Origin: Tulasnella sp. 424
Lineage: Eukaryota > Basidiomycota > Agaricomycetes > Cantharellales > Tulasnellaceae
Direction: 5' to 3'
NCBI GenBank assembly: GCA_019633425.1
Contig: WSUB01000042.1
Location: 174,722-238,721 of the forward strand
DNA length: 64,000 nt
A program made the translations under genes and the position numbers. Below the pieces are notes generated by a model. The model was given only the letters and a program-made list of their open reading frames with translations. It made no database searches and was not told the DNA's origin. Every line of letters starts with the position of its first letter. Positions within the stretch are counted from its first letter, which is position 1. Of the stretch, positions 54,304-64,000 are shown in pieces.

Positions 54304-54950
54304 ATGCGACCAGACGAGCCCTTCCTCGTGCCGAAGATCAACGATACCAGATTAAGTCAAGGCAATGGTGTGAGCGAATTGATTTGGTTCATTGCGTGAG
54401 CTATGCAAACTATGCAGAAACTCGTTGATATCTACTTACCCTACCCAAACCTCTCGGTATGGCCTCCACACAGAGGAGCCTTTAGACTCGCAGCACCGCT
54501 ATCGCTTACTGTCCAAGAGATACGTGCTTCCATAGAAGAGTATCAGCCCTAGAGGATTAGTAAATGTAGGGGTAACGATAAGCGAGCCTGCGCAGAGGTG
54601 AATGCACCGGCGCTACTTGCGGACGCGTTGGGCTGACCCTGCGATAAAAGAATAGCATCCGATGGATCCTATCAAAGTCTCCTGCGTTTTCACCAGACCC
54701 CAGGGCGTCGGGGTATTGGAGGATGACAGGAGTACCCCTCGTCCGAACTCTTGACCAACTACCCCCGTCTTGGTCGGAGGTGCCGAGTGTAATGACAGAA
54801 GCAGAAAGACGAGCATATCAGTGAGTATCTTTTTCTCGGTACTGGAAGCTGACGGAGCTGAGAATTTCTTCAAGAACGAACATGGACGAGCTTTTCTCGC
54901 GTTTCTTGAGGGAGCGGTTTGCCAGGGTTGCTCGGGTAACGGTGAACTTG
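54304..54950 (+). pseudogene. Forkhead-like family member 3, broken
   Basis: Exon 1 (MRPDEPFLVPKIND, GNGVSELIWFIA) is intact, although the upstream ATG used in other copies is GTG here. Exon 2 reads GAFRLAAPLSLTVQEIRASI, EEYQP, then TAG where the other copies have TGG (Trp). Exon 3 (NSIRWILSKSPAFSP, SGYWRMTGVPLVRTLDQL) and exon 4 (FFKNEHGRAFLAFLEGAV) are still open. The conserved last exon is missing after about 55060. A point nonsense change plus 3' loss marks a recent pseudogene. Confidence 0.7.
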
Positions 54951-57871
54951 TTGATCCGGACATAGATGCCCCTTTCCGCGCGGAGACGTGCACGGTTTAC
55001 TATACGTAATACTTTATAAATCTTTGCAATCGATGGAAATATACCCTGTTGCCTTCGCCGTTCATTTCTGATAGTTCTGTCACTTTCCTTTGACGGTGTT
55101 GTGTCACTCTGGCGCGGCATACCGCATGCGTCGATCCGGTGTTCAGCTGGCAGGAGGCTTCGGTCTGCTACAGCCTGGCTGGGCGTGCGCGTGTGTCGAA
55201 TCTCCTTTAACCTGTCAAAAGTCTTAGTGGCCCTTCAATTGGCGGAAGACGGATCTTGATACGACGACGTAGGGAAGAATTCCCTACCCACTCCCTCCAC
55301 AATGTCACCGTCCGTAGACCAGTAGTCCGGGTCGATGAGCCTCACATTTTACTCGCGTTTGGCAGCGTACATACTGGAAGCTGTGGAATAAACCAATCTG
55401 TCTTTCAAGTCGACGAGAAAGAAGGACAAGCAGATAGTGGAGACGAAGAGATCCCTAGACGACGAAAAAAAAAACCAAGTCCACGATATTTTCTATGGAA
55501 TGACGCCAGGAAGAGAGGAGCGGGTAAATTGGTCGAAGAGCTTGGCTGTGGAGACACCTTCCCAGTCGCGGCGTTTAACCTGAGCGAAATTTCTCTCGGG
55601 TCACCACCAATTCCGATGCTGAATTCCAGTTTCCATCGATTTAATTCCAGTTATGAAAGCACATTAACAGGTCTCAGAAGTAATAACCGCTTCTCAGATG
55701 TTATTAGCCATGTTTCCACTGGCGACTTTGAGATTGTGCCCGCTGAGACAAGACTAGCTCCTGCTCCGGGACTGGGGTGTTAGCGCAACTATTTTCCTGC
55801 ACATTCGAATTACTGTCGAGCGAGTATAGGGACTATATCGATGTAACTGGACACTCTTTAGATGCATCTCGAAGTGTGTTTTAAACTTATAGTGATATCA
55901 TGGTATCAGCTCCTGTCATGCTGCAGCCGAACGTCTGTCAACACCGGTTGTACTAGTCTATAGTGGAAAACCCACCTGCCTTTAGTGCTGCCGCGAGGTC
56001 GAGGTGACGTCACCTTAGCTTGAATCTCACCGAGGTGAGCTCCCGAAACGCTGGCGGGTTCTCCCCAACTTGAAAGCCTCACGTGACAACCTTCCACTGC
56101 ATGGTGAGTCGGGAACTGGTCTACGACCTATATCTTTGCATCGAGTTACTCGAAGAGACAAGTGATTGGTCCTGTCATTTCTGCCGTTTTGGTTTTAGGT
56201 CCGTCTATGTCCGATGGCGCACGACGCCATAGCCACTAGCACTTCTAATCATGATTTTTCTCATGACGCAAACTGTACGTACGCGCTCACATGCACACAT
56301 TAACATTCGCCCCAAACTTGTTCAAGTACAGATTTGAGCCGCAATATCGTGTTTTTGTCCTGATAGCGGTCCAACCTGAAGCGCGATTTCATCTCACACA
56401 TGAGGCAGATTTATTAAAGCACGCAACAACTGGTTTTAGCATTGTGTTTTGAGTTTTGTGTCTTACAGAAACCTGTGCACCACATGCTTCAATAAGTGCA
56501 GGGGCACACGCCAGATGGGTTTCTGGAAGAAAACAGATATCATGGCCAGATAGGGTCGCGTCTCTGAACAGACCAAATGGTTCACCGTGTTCAAGGTGTC
56601 ACCTCGCCATGCAACGAGTGTTGTCGCGGAGCTCGAAGCTTTCTTGAACATTCCTTACCTTCGACAAACTTCGATCCATCGAAGCGGCCCCGGAGGAAGC
56701 CTGCAGTAAGTAATCTGATGCACCACGCGCTCGCATCACCTCACCTCACCTTGTTCGGACAGACCCTGAGTAATTGAAGGGTCCAGGCTCTGATCAGTGG
56801 CGGCGGCAAGCTCGGGCGACCAAACTTGGGAGGCCAGCTCGTACGTACGTGCCTAGCAGACCCTTTAAGCCATGCATGCCTACCCAACCTTAAATTTGAG
56901 TGCTCAACCTGACGTTGGCTGTGCACGTTAACATCCAAATTTTATTTAACTCGTCTTACCTTTAAAGTTGATTTTGGGTAGTATAGCTGATGTTTTTGCT
57001 TTGAGATCAACGTTTCTACAACAACTTATCCTCCGCTTTACCTATGATATCGCTGCTCCTAACATCCCTTTGTCTAAAAGTCAATCTTGCCTCAGATTTT
57101 CTTCAGAACATCGCTTATTTCAACTCTGACTGCAGAATTTTTTTGCTGTCTTCGCTAGCATTTACACTTCATCCCGTGGAACATACGTTGTTGATTTGGT
57201 TCCTCACCCCACGATGCCTGGCTTTGGCAGCTTCGGCTACCCCTTATAATCCTCCAGGGTCAAGTAAAGGCTAGGGATTTTTTGTGCCCTACTTCTGATG
57301 CTGCCCGACTGGGACCTGCACAAGTTCGAACAGCATCCACGCTTTTTGACCCTCTCTATTCAGCTCTGGAATCCCCCAGGGGATTGCGTCGCCCAATAGT
57401 TTAAACTAAAACTTCAGTTGACAACACTCATAAAACAAGCACGGCTACATCGATATAGTTGAGGAATTCCGCGTGCTTCGTCTTTCATGCTCGCGGGCCT
57501 TGCGTCTTAGCCCAATCTCAAGCCATGGAGCTTCCATTCTTGACGTACAAGCGAGATCTTGTCGCGCAACTTGCTCGACCCTCACATTCGTAGGATCTTC
57601 TCCACGTCGTAGCAAAACGGGTTTCAAATTCCGCGGAAGCTGTAATTTGCTTCACTCTTTCGGAAAGAATCATGAATAACACAAGACCAAGGTTGTTTAA
57701 AAAATTATACGCTCCCTACGTGGTTAGGTAGCAGCCTTGGGATACTTATGGGGCCCACTTCGTTACTCGAGGTCAAACCTACATTCCATCGCTTCCATCC
57801 TCTATCTTTTGACCCTTTATCTGCGACCTGTTAACCCGAAAGCTTTCGCTGCCAACCTTTTGTGTTGAGAA
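54951..57871. other. Stretch between members 3 and 4 without a supported gene
   Basis: A 175-codon plus-strand frame (55256-55783) is the longest; it has no ATG near its start and no motif. AT-rich segments lie near 56900-57060. No mobile-element coding sequence is seen. Confidence 0.4.
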
Positions 57872-58924
57872 ATGACATCAATCCAGATGCGACGAGAGGA
57901 GCCGTTTCTAGTACCCAACATCCGCGATCCCGTATTTAGCGAAGGCAACGGCGTGAGCGAAATGATTTGGTTCATCGCGTAAGTTACGCAAAGCTAGACA
58001 AGGGGTTATTGATCTTTACTTACCCCATTCCCGACGTTTTCGGCATGGCCTCTGCACAGAGGGGCATTCAAATCGGCCGCACCGCTGTCACTTACGGTCC
58101 AGGATGTACGCGCTTCTATAGAGGAGCACCAGCCTTGGAGGATCAATAAATGTCGGGGTGACGATAAACGGGCGTGCGCTGAGGTGAATGCTGGTCACCA
58201 CGCCGGTGACGTTGTTTACAAACGGATTAGGCTGATGTCACCTGCGATGTTAAAGAATAGCATCCGATGGATCTTATCGAAGTCTCCCGCATTTTCGCCA
58301 GACCTCAGGGCGTCAGGGCATTGGATGATGACAGGAGCGCCCCTCGTCCGAACTCTTAGTCAACTGTCCACGCCTCGCTCCGAGGCAGCGAGTGTAATGA
58401 CAGAAGCCGAAAGGCAAGCCTATCTGTGAGTATAATCGTTTTTACCTAATTTGACCGAGCTGAAAGTCCCTTTAAGAGCGAGCATGGACGAACTTTTCGC
58501 GCCGTTTTAGAAGGAGCAGTTTGCCGGGGTAGCTGGCTTAACGAAATTAGTTGCTGGTTCGGAGTACAGAGAACCCTAGGGTGGAACTGTACGCATTTGA
58601 TTATACATAGCACATGTCACTGTTCGGATCCGATGGAAATTAGTTTTTGTTGTCCTCATCCCCCCTTTTTGATTCATTGCCCGCCTCCGTCCTTTCAAGC
58701 GGCACGACCTCAATGAGATAAGCTGGGTTGATATCGTGCCTGAGGGTGTATGTCGAAAGTCTCCTGAAGCATATTCTGGAAGCTCCTCCACACAGCAAAG
58801 GTCCTTCGAGCTAGATATGCGTGAAGCAAGAACCGAATACAGAGATTTTGGAGAGACTTGGGTGAAGGGTGTTGTCAGGGAACCGAGTTCAGGTCGATAT
58901 GTGCGCTGGCGAAGGCGCGTTTGA
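57872..58924 (+). CDS. Forkhead-like (winged-helix) family member 4
   Basis: Start ATG 57872 (MTSIQMRREEPFLVPNI), with a second in-frame ATG at 57887. The exons give GNGVSEMIWFIA, GAFKSAAPLSLTVQDVRASI, EEHQPWRINKCRGDDKRACA, NSIRWILSKSPAFSPDLRAS, GHWMMTGAPLVRTLSQL and PFKSEHGRTFRAVLEGAV. The last exon begins after a TTTCAAG acceptor: RHDLNEISWVDIVPEGVCRK, then FELDMREARTEYRDFGETW, VKGVVREPSSGRYVRWRRRV, stop at 58924. No stop interrupts the chain. In the wing region Tyr-Trp is His-Trp here. This copy has the longest C-terminus and is basic at the end. The donor of the last intron is uncertain (GTACAG near 58574 fits phase). Confidence 0.55.
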
Positions 58925-59283
58925 GCACATGGTTGGCACTGTCCCCGTAGATAAGCAAGATGCTTAGAGCCATCATCACCAGATAAACTCGCCAAAGAGT
59001 AGTCAGCCCATCAGTCCATAGATACCATTGCAACTCGGGCGCGTTCAACGTTGCCTTCGATTCGTATTCGCGCTTAGACATCCTCACATAACGAAAACTT
59101 CGAGTAAACGATTGCGATTGGGAGCAGCAGAGTACACATGGACGACTAATACAAAAGGTTCCAAAATACCGAGAGTAAATAGTAGTAGTTGGATGCGGTG
59201 AGAAGAAATCGGAATAGAGATAGGAGAACCAACGACGAAGAAGTAACCAAGAGCAGAGCCAACGAGAGTACAGCAGTATTCGC
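58925..59283. other. 3' flank of IRE1 and of forkhead-like member 4
   Basis: Convergent 3' ends; open minus-strand frames here are out of frame with the IRE1 end and show no motif. Confidence 0.5.
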
Positions 59284-62200
59284 TCAGTCTCCACCAGAGT
59301 CAAAGTACGACCGAAACATGGCATCGTTTCTGAGTATCGGATCAGCGGCAACGACGCCGTAGACGTGGAGGAATAGGCGAGGGAAGCGCTTAGTGAAATA
59401 TGATAGGAAACCTTCCGGAAGACCACCGATGGCCCGCTTGACGTTGTCCGGTATATCCTGATAGTGATGTTTCTGTGCAGCAATAGCGACGTGGGGGAGT
59501 GAACACCAGTGAACCACAATTACTATCAGCCAGAACACATACCTTGTTCCTCAACGCCCGCAGCAAGTCTTGAACGGACTTGCCATCGTACTTTCGGAAC
59601 TTGCCAAGGTTGTCGTCGAACAACTTATCCAATTTTTTATGCCAGTCCGATCCCACTACATCCGGCGCACCCGTCTCAAGGGCCACCAATTGAGGTTCTC
59701 TCGGCTCGCGGCACATAATTTCAAATCGGTCCGATGCGTCTTGTAAGAAACCAAGTCGTCGAGCAGGGGTCCAGAAGAATGGGTGGATAAGACACGATGT
59801 CATGTCAGGTCTAAAGATGGAAAAGTAAATGATTAGGCCATCCTTCAAACCGACGTCGACGGCCTTCCGACTGAACTCACCTGTCCTTTGGATCCGGATC
59901 TAACATCCTCGTAATCAAATCCCCAGCCTCGGTGCCCTCTTCTCCAAGCGGCTCTAGACGATCCAAGTTCCTAACATTCTTGAGGATATTGACCTCCCTC
60001 TCAAAGCGCTCTCCATACGGATGTTCTCCGCTCGTCAGGGTATAATAGAAGAGGCAGCCCAGGGCAAACACGTCAACCGATTTAGTCAGACGTGTCACGC
60101 CAGGACGTGATAGGCCGTTCCCATATCCACTCCCGTTTCCGCCGACGCTGCTGTTGGGAGTTCCGCCAGATGACAGGTCGAGAGTTGGTTCGTCCAACTT
60201 GACCTCTCCTCTTAGGATCTCAGGAGCGCGCCATCCAACTGTTCCAGCCGCCATGCCACCTCCAGAATGATTTGTGGGCAAGAAGCTCGTCTGATCGGAC
60301 TCCAACTTGCGGCAGAGCCCAAAGTCTGAAATGAGCATGCGGTGTTGAGGGGATGCCAGACTTCGTCCATTAGATCCAGAGTTGTTCGGTCGAGATATAA
60401 GGATATTTTGAGGTTTGATGTCACGATGGACGATCTTGAGGGAGTGAAGATGCTTCAACCCATTGGTCACTTGCATCAACGCCCGCTTGGGGTCGAACGT
60501 GGCGCTAATCTCAGGGTGTTTGTGAGGGGCTTCAATGATGTCGGCTAAAGAGGCGGGGCAGAGTTCGAGGGCGATGTACAGGAAGTTGTCTTTGTTCTCT
60601 TTGAAATAGTAACGAATGACGTTGGGATGGTCGTCCGACTCTTGAAGGATGTTGACTTCTCGAGTGGCCAGTGTAACGCAGTGCTGAAGAAGCCGCTTGA
60701 CAGCTACCGCGCGTCCCTGGAACGAGCCCTGGAATACCACCGTTCCATGGGATCCATAACCTAAGCATGTCGCGTCAACATGATGAACTACTTTTAAGTT
60801 TAAAATAGCTCGCAAGCGACTCACCGAGAACGGTCTCCGACACAGTTAAAGACGAGGCGGGGGCAGGATTCGCGTTCGAAGAGGGTGTGATTACGATATT
60901 GGAATTCAACTCTGGTGGTTCAGAATCCCCTGTATCTTCCTTGACAGGTTCCGCGATCGTCACTTTCTTGCCGCCTTTGCCACGTTTGCGCCTCTTCGGC
61001 CCCTTCTTCTTCCCACCTTTGGTATCTTCAACTTCCTTCTCCGTCTCCGCATCATCACCGTTATCATCACCCTCGGGCTCTTCGACGATTACCGACTTGT
61101 CACCCTCCTCCCCGAGATCTACTATAGGCGGGTCTGGAACAGGGACGGGCGGTAAAGGTTTGGACTCGATGACCTCTGGGGGTACAACGGCCTGAACGAC
61201 TTCCTCGGGTGTAGGGGCGGGAGCTTGGATGAATGAAGCTGGGCGAGATCGAGGGAAAACAGGCTTCTCATGTCCCATGTCTCTTTGGAAAACCTCCAAG
61301 CTTCCTTGGCTCCTTCGCCATGTCTCAGTAACCCGCTTGGCAAATACCCACGCCAGGAAAATCAACCCGAACAACCCTGTGAATATTGGGCTCTTCAGGT
61401 CGGCTCCTCCGATAGTCCATCGTCCTAGTTGATCGCCTGTTCGGGGTGGGTCCAAGGCTGGGTAAGGTGGGTTTGATTGGCGGGGCGTGGTGATGACGAC
61501 GGGCGGTGACGACGACGTCGGTCTGTCTTCCTCCTCAAAGTCGTCGTCGTCAAACCTTGGCACAACGGACGAGCGTCCGGGGTCGGTGGACTCTGATCCA
61601 GCAATCAGCCTTGACAACCTCGACATGGTGGCCGTCTCGGTCCGGTGCGGTCCGGTAAGGCAGTCCAGGGTAGTGCAGACTTGCTGTAAAGGTGTTCCAA
61701 GGTCATCCGTGTCGAGGATCTCCCGTGATTCTCCATGTTCAGAATCGATGGTAGGGAGGCTGGGGAGTTGACTGAAAATGACGAGGGGGAAGGTATTGTG
61801 GCTGAGCGCGTAGAGGGAATTGCCGACACGTCCAACGTAGGTGACTTCGTCCTGCTTCGACAGTTCCCGAAGCTCCTTTAGGCGAGACGGATAAAGGTCG
61901 CTGAGCGCTGGCGTCGGTTGTGCCAGAATGAGTGGATCAGTGCGGTCGGCGATTGAGACCGCGTCGAACACAGCCACGCTTAGAACGCAGACGCAGAGCG
62001 TCAGCAGCGGCATTCCAGAAAGCGAGGCTCCGCGGACGAGACACAGGCATCACTCACATTGGGCGTTTCAATTTAATAAACGAGCGGAATGGTTCTTTCT
62101 CATCGATCTTGAACATGAGGAGGCTTCCATCAGGAGTGGGTTGGTGGTACAAATTGTCAGGCGTCCGACGCCAGTGGTACTGCAATTCCTTATCGACATT

Positions 62201-63075
62201 GTTGGGGCCGTATGAGGAATATGTCAGGTTCTGAATAACCTGGTCATGCGAATATACCGAGACGTGGTACTCTGCAGCAGCCAATAATGAGCACTCTGAG
62301 GGGCCTGACGTGGAGTCCGTGAGTACGACGTACCTGTTCTCCCGATGTGAACAAGGGCGCGGTCCGCCCCAGGCGGATCAAGCTCGTCCAATAGGTCTTC
62401 GTCTTTGGATTGGAAGAAGCGCTTCCGAGTCGGCTGATCGCCCCAACTGCACTGCTGCTCTGGGTCCAAAACTTCGACTAGTTCTCCCGAGGCGAGATCC
62501 AAGGTAATGAGAGACGTTCGCTTTTTGCCGACAAAAGTGCGATGGTCGATGCGAAGAGGACTCATGTCTACGAGTTGTTGCATTGTGAAAGGTAGCCTCT
62601 GTAATGGATCTTCCCGTTTGCTGTCGGCCGGGCTGACGAAGATTGCGCCGGACTGAGGTTCGATGATGTAGGTTTCGGTGATGGCTGGGTCGTCGTCGAA
62701 GTCGTCTAGGGAGAACTCGTTGGTGGTTCGAAGGCCGCCATGTTGTGTAAGGACGAGTTCCTTGAGGTTGGTGACAGCGACCTGAGGGTTTGCTATGGGC
62801 TGATCCATTGACCAAAGCATCCTGCCGGTGGTCCTGTTAAGGGCGTGGAAGCGACCGTCGACGGAGGCGAGTAAGACGACATCCATCAACTTGAGTTCAT
62901 CTGCCTCTAATGACGAATCCCTGAAGGATACTCTTGGTGGTTGTTGGCTTGCGGTAAATCGCTGGAGAGCAGTGATAGAGGTGGCGGCATTGTTTGCGCT
63001 GGGCTGGGATCTAGCTGACCATATGTAAAAGAGGATGAGAGGGAGGAAGTAGGCAGCGACTAATGACGACGCCAT
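59284..63075 (-). CDS. IRE1: IRE1, ER stress sensor kinase and endoribonuclease
   Basis: Start ATG 63075-63073; the hydrophobic signal is SLVAAYFLPLILFYIWSA. The luminal beta-propeller-like part has VVLLASVDGRFHALNRTTGR, YIIEPQSGAIFV and GELVEVLDPE. Then come YHVSVYSHDQVI and VTYVGRVGNSLYALSHNTFP. The transmembrane segment is FTGLFGLIFLAWVFAKRV. A linker rich in acidic and basic residues (GKKKGPKRRKRGKGGKK) precedes the kinase: GYGSHGTVVFQGSFQGRAVA, AVKRLLQ, IVHRDIKPQNILISR, ISDFGLCRKL, GTVGWRAPEIL. An insert rich in Gly and Ser lies after the APE segment. The KEN ribonuclease domain has FDDNLGKFRKYDGKSVQDLL, RNKKHHYQDIP (across an intron) and LSYFTKRFPRLFLHVYGVVA, with the stop at 59286-59284. 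Kinase and RNase residues appear intact. It senses unfolded proteins and splices HAC1/XBP1-type mRNA. Confidence 0.95.
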
Positions 63076-64000
63076 AAGACGTCCAATATCATGTCAATGT
63101 TGGAAGTGAATCCCTTGCGGCCTGCAGCTGGGGAGGAGGTGGTGAGTAAGGGAAGGCGGTATCTGGCGTGGACAAGATTGAAACGGACTTCTTCCACCTT
63201 CTCCCCGTTAGCTCGGCGTTTTTGATTTCACACAAAATTCAAAAACTATGCTGCGGTCCTCCTTCCATTCCCATTTCGCTGGCCCTTCAAGCATTGGCAT
63301 ATAGTGCATATTTTGTTAGGCTATTTATGATATTAGGATGGTGAATTGAGAGTCTTTGTGAACTGTTCGGCAAACCATCTAGTAGTCAATCCGAGTACAT
63401 AATAATTCGCTAACGGTCTTCTGAATAACAACGGGCGCAGACCCAGAACCTCAAGTAAATTTAGATGCCGGGACATCCTTAAAACGTCGCAAGGCACACG
63501 ATTCACCCTGTGGCTGTTGGCCACGACGCAGCGGTTGCTGAGCGGTGCGACGTAGAAAAACCGAACATTTGCTTACGTGTAAGCTCATTAGCGCCAAATT
63601 GATTCTCCGCCCACACTCAAACAACACTTCGACATATCAGGCGTCGATGGCAACCCAAGAGGTTAATTATCGTCATACTTTCGGCAATGAAATTCACTTA
63701 TTATTATACCTATGCTACATAGCTAAGGTCGAGTAATATAATAGGTCTAAACGGAGCCAGAATGCCTGATGCAATATGATCTACAGCTTCTTTGCGGAAG
63801 GGGCTGCCTTTTCTACTTGATCGGGACTGAGAGAGCTGGTCGTGTGTTCGTAGTTAACTTGTGCAACCCAGAAGCGCAGGCCGTGACAGCATGGGCTATA
63901 TCGAAACGAGCTCAAAGGGCCTAGACCTCCAGAGCATTGTTGATCTCAGAGATAAAGTTAGACCAACCGGACACGCTGCTGAACGAGAACGACAGGCTGA
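63076..64000. other. IRE1 promoter side and window end
   Basis: No gene recognised; short frames only, moderately AT-rich near 63660-63740. Confidence 0.45.

Noticed and set aside
55256..55783. 175-codon plus-strand frame between forkhead-like members 3 and 4
   Set aside because: Its first codon is TTG, no ATG lies in its first half, no splice pattern leads into it, and no motif is recognised. It could be an exon, but the sequence alone does not support it.

Overview
The window looks like nuclear DNA of a filamentous basidiomycete, most likely an Agaricomycete. Genes are compact, with many introns of about 50-70 nt on GT-AG borders. Single-copy housekeeping genes are of fungal type: a fused FOL1, a stand-alone eS30, SEC11, PAN3, a CLN3/BTN1 protein, LHS1 and IRE1. 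Between them lie kinase and TPR genes of the expanded kind seen in Agaricomycetes, whose catalytic loop reads HGDLKS rather than HRDxK. The assignment rests on gene content and intron style only; species cannot be told. There are two assembly gaps, 9 N at 4319-4327 and 100 N at 47135-47234.

Layout. 1-1228: 3' part of an SGNH-hydrolase-like gene. 1.6-8.2 kb: a kinase-TPR gene (minus) between two direct non-coding repeats. 8.2-9.5 kb: an RluA-type pseudouridine synthase (minus). 10.2-12.1 kb: a small tail-anchored protein (minus) divergent from a DHH exopolyphosphatase (plus). 13.3-15.5 kb: a protein with a degenerate 2OG-oxygenase-like domain (minus). 15.5-20.4 kb: no recognisable gene. 20.4-21.8 kb: a second, inverted exopolyphosphatase paralogue. 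23.0-30.5 kb: a broken second copy of the kinase-TPR gene, whose two halves flank a different kinase gene with an internally duplicated C-terminal module.

31.2-47.1 kb is a conserved housekeeping block: RPS30, SEC11, FOL1, a coiled-coil protein, BTN1, PAN3 and LHS1. 49.5-58.9 kb is accessory again. Four tandem copies of a small gene family carry what I read as a highly diverged forkhead (winged-helix) domain. They are interleaved with an orphan gene on the other strand and with a transposed 5' end of LHS1. 59.3-63.1 kb is IRE1, the unfolded-protein-response sensor.

Functional links are modest. SEC11 (signal peptide cleavage), LHS1 (ER chaperone and exchange factor) and IRE1 (ER stress sensor) all act in the ER, and the LHS1 promoter carries a TGACGTG element that could respond to the IRE1 pathway. 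The most distinctive parts of the window are the diverged forkhead-like array, the kinase-TPR duplications, and the LHS1 promoter and signal-peptide fragment found inside an orphan gene copy. Exon borders given here were read by eye from splice consensus and reading frame and need transcript support.
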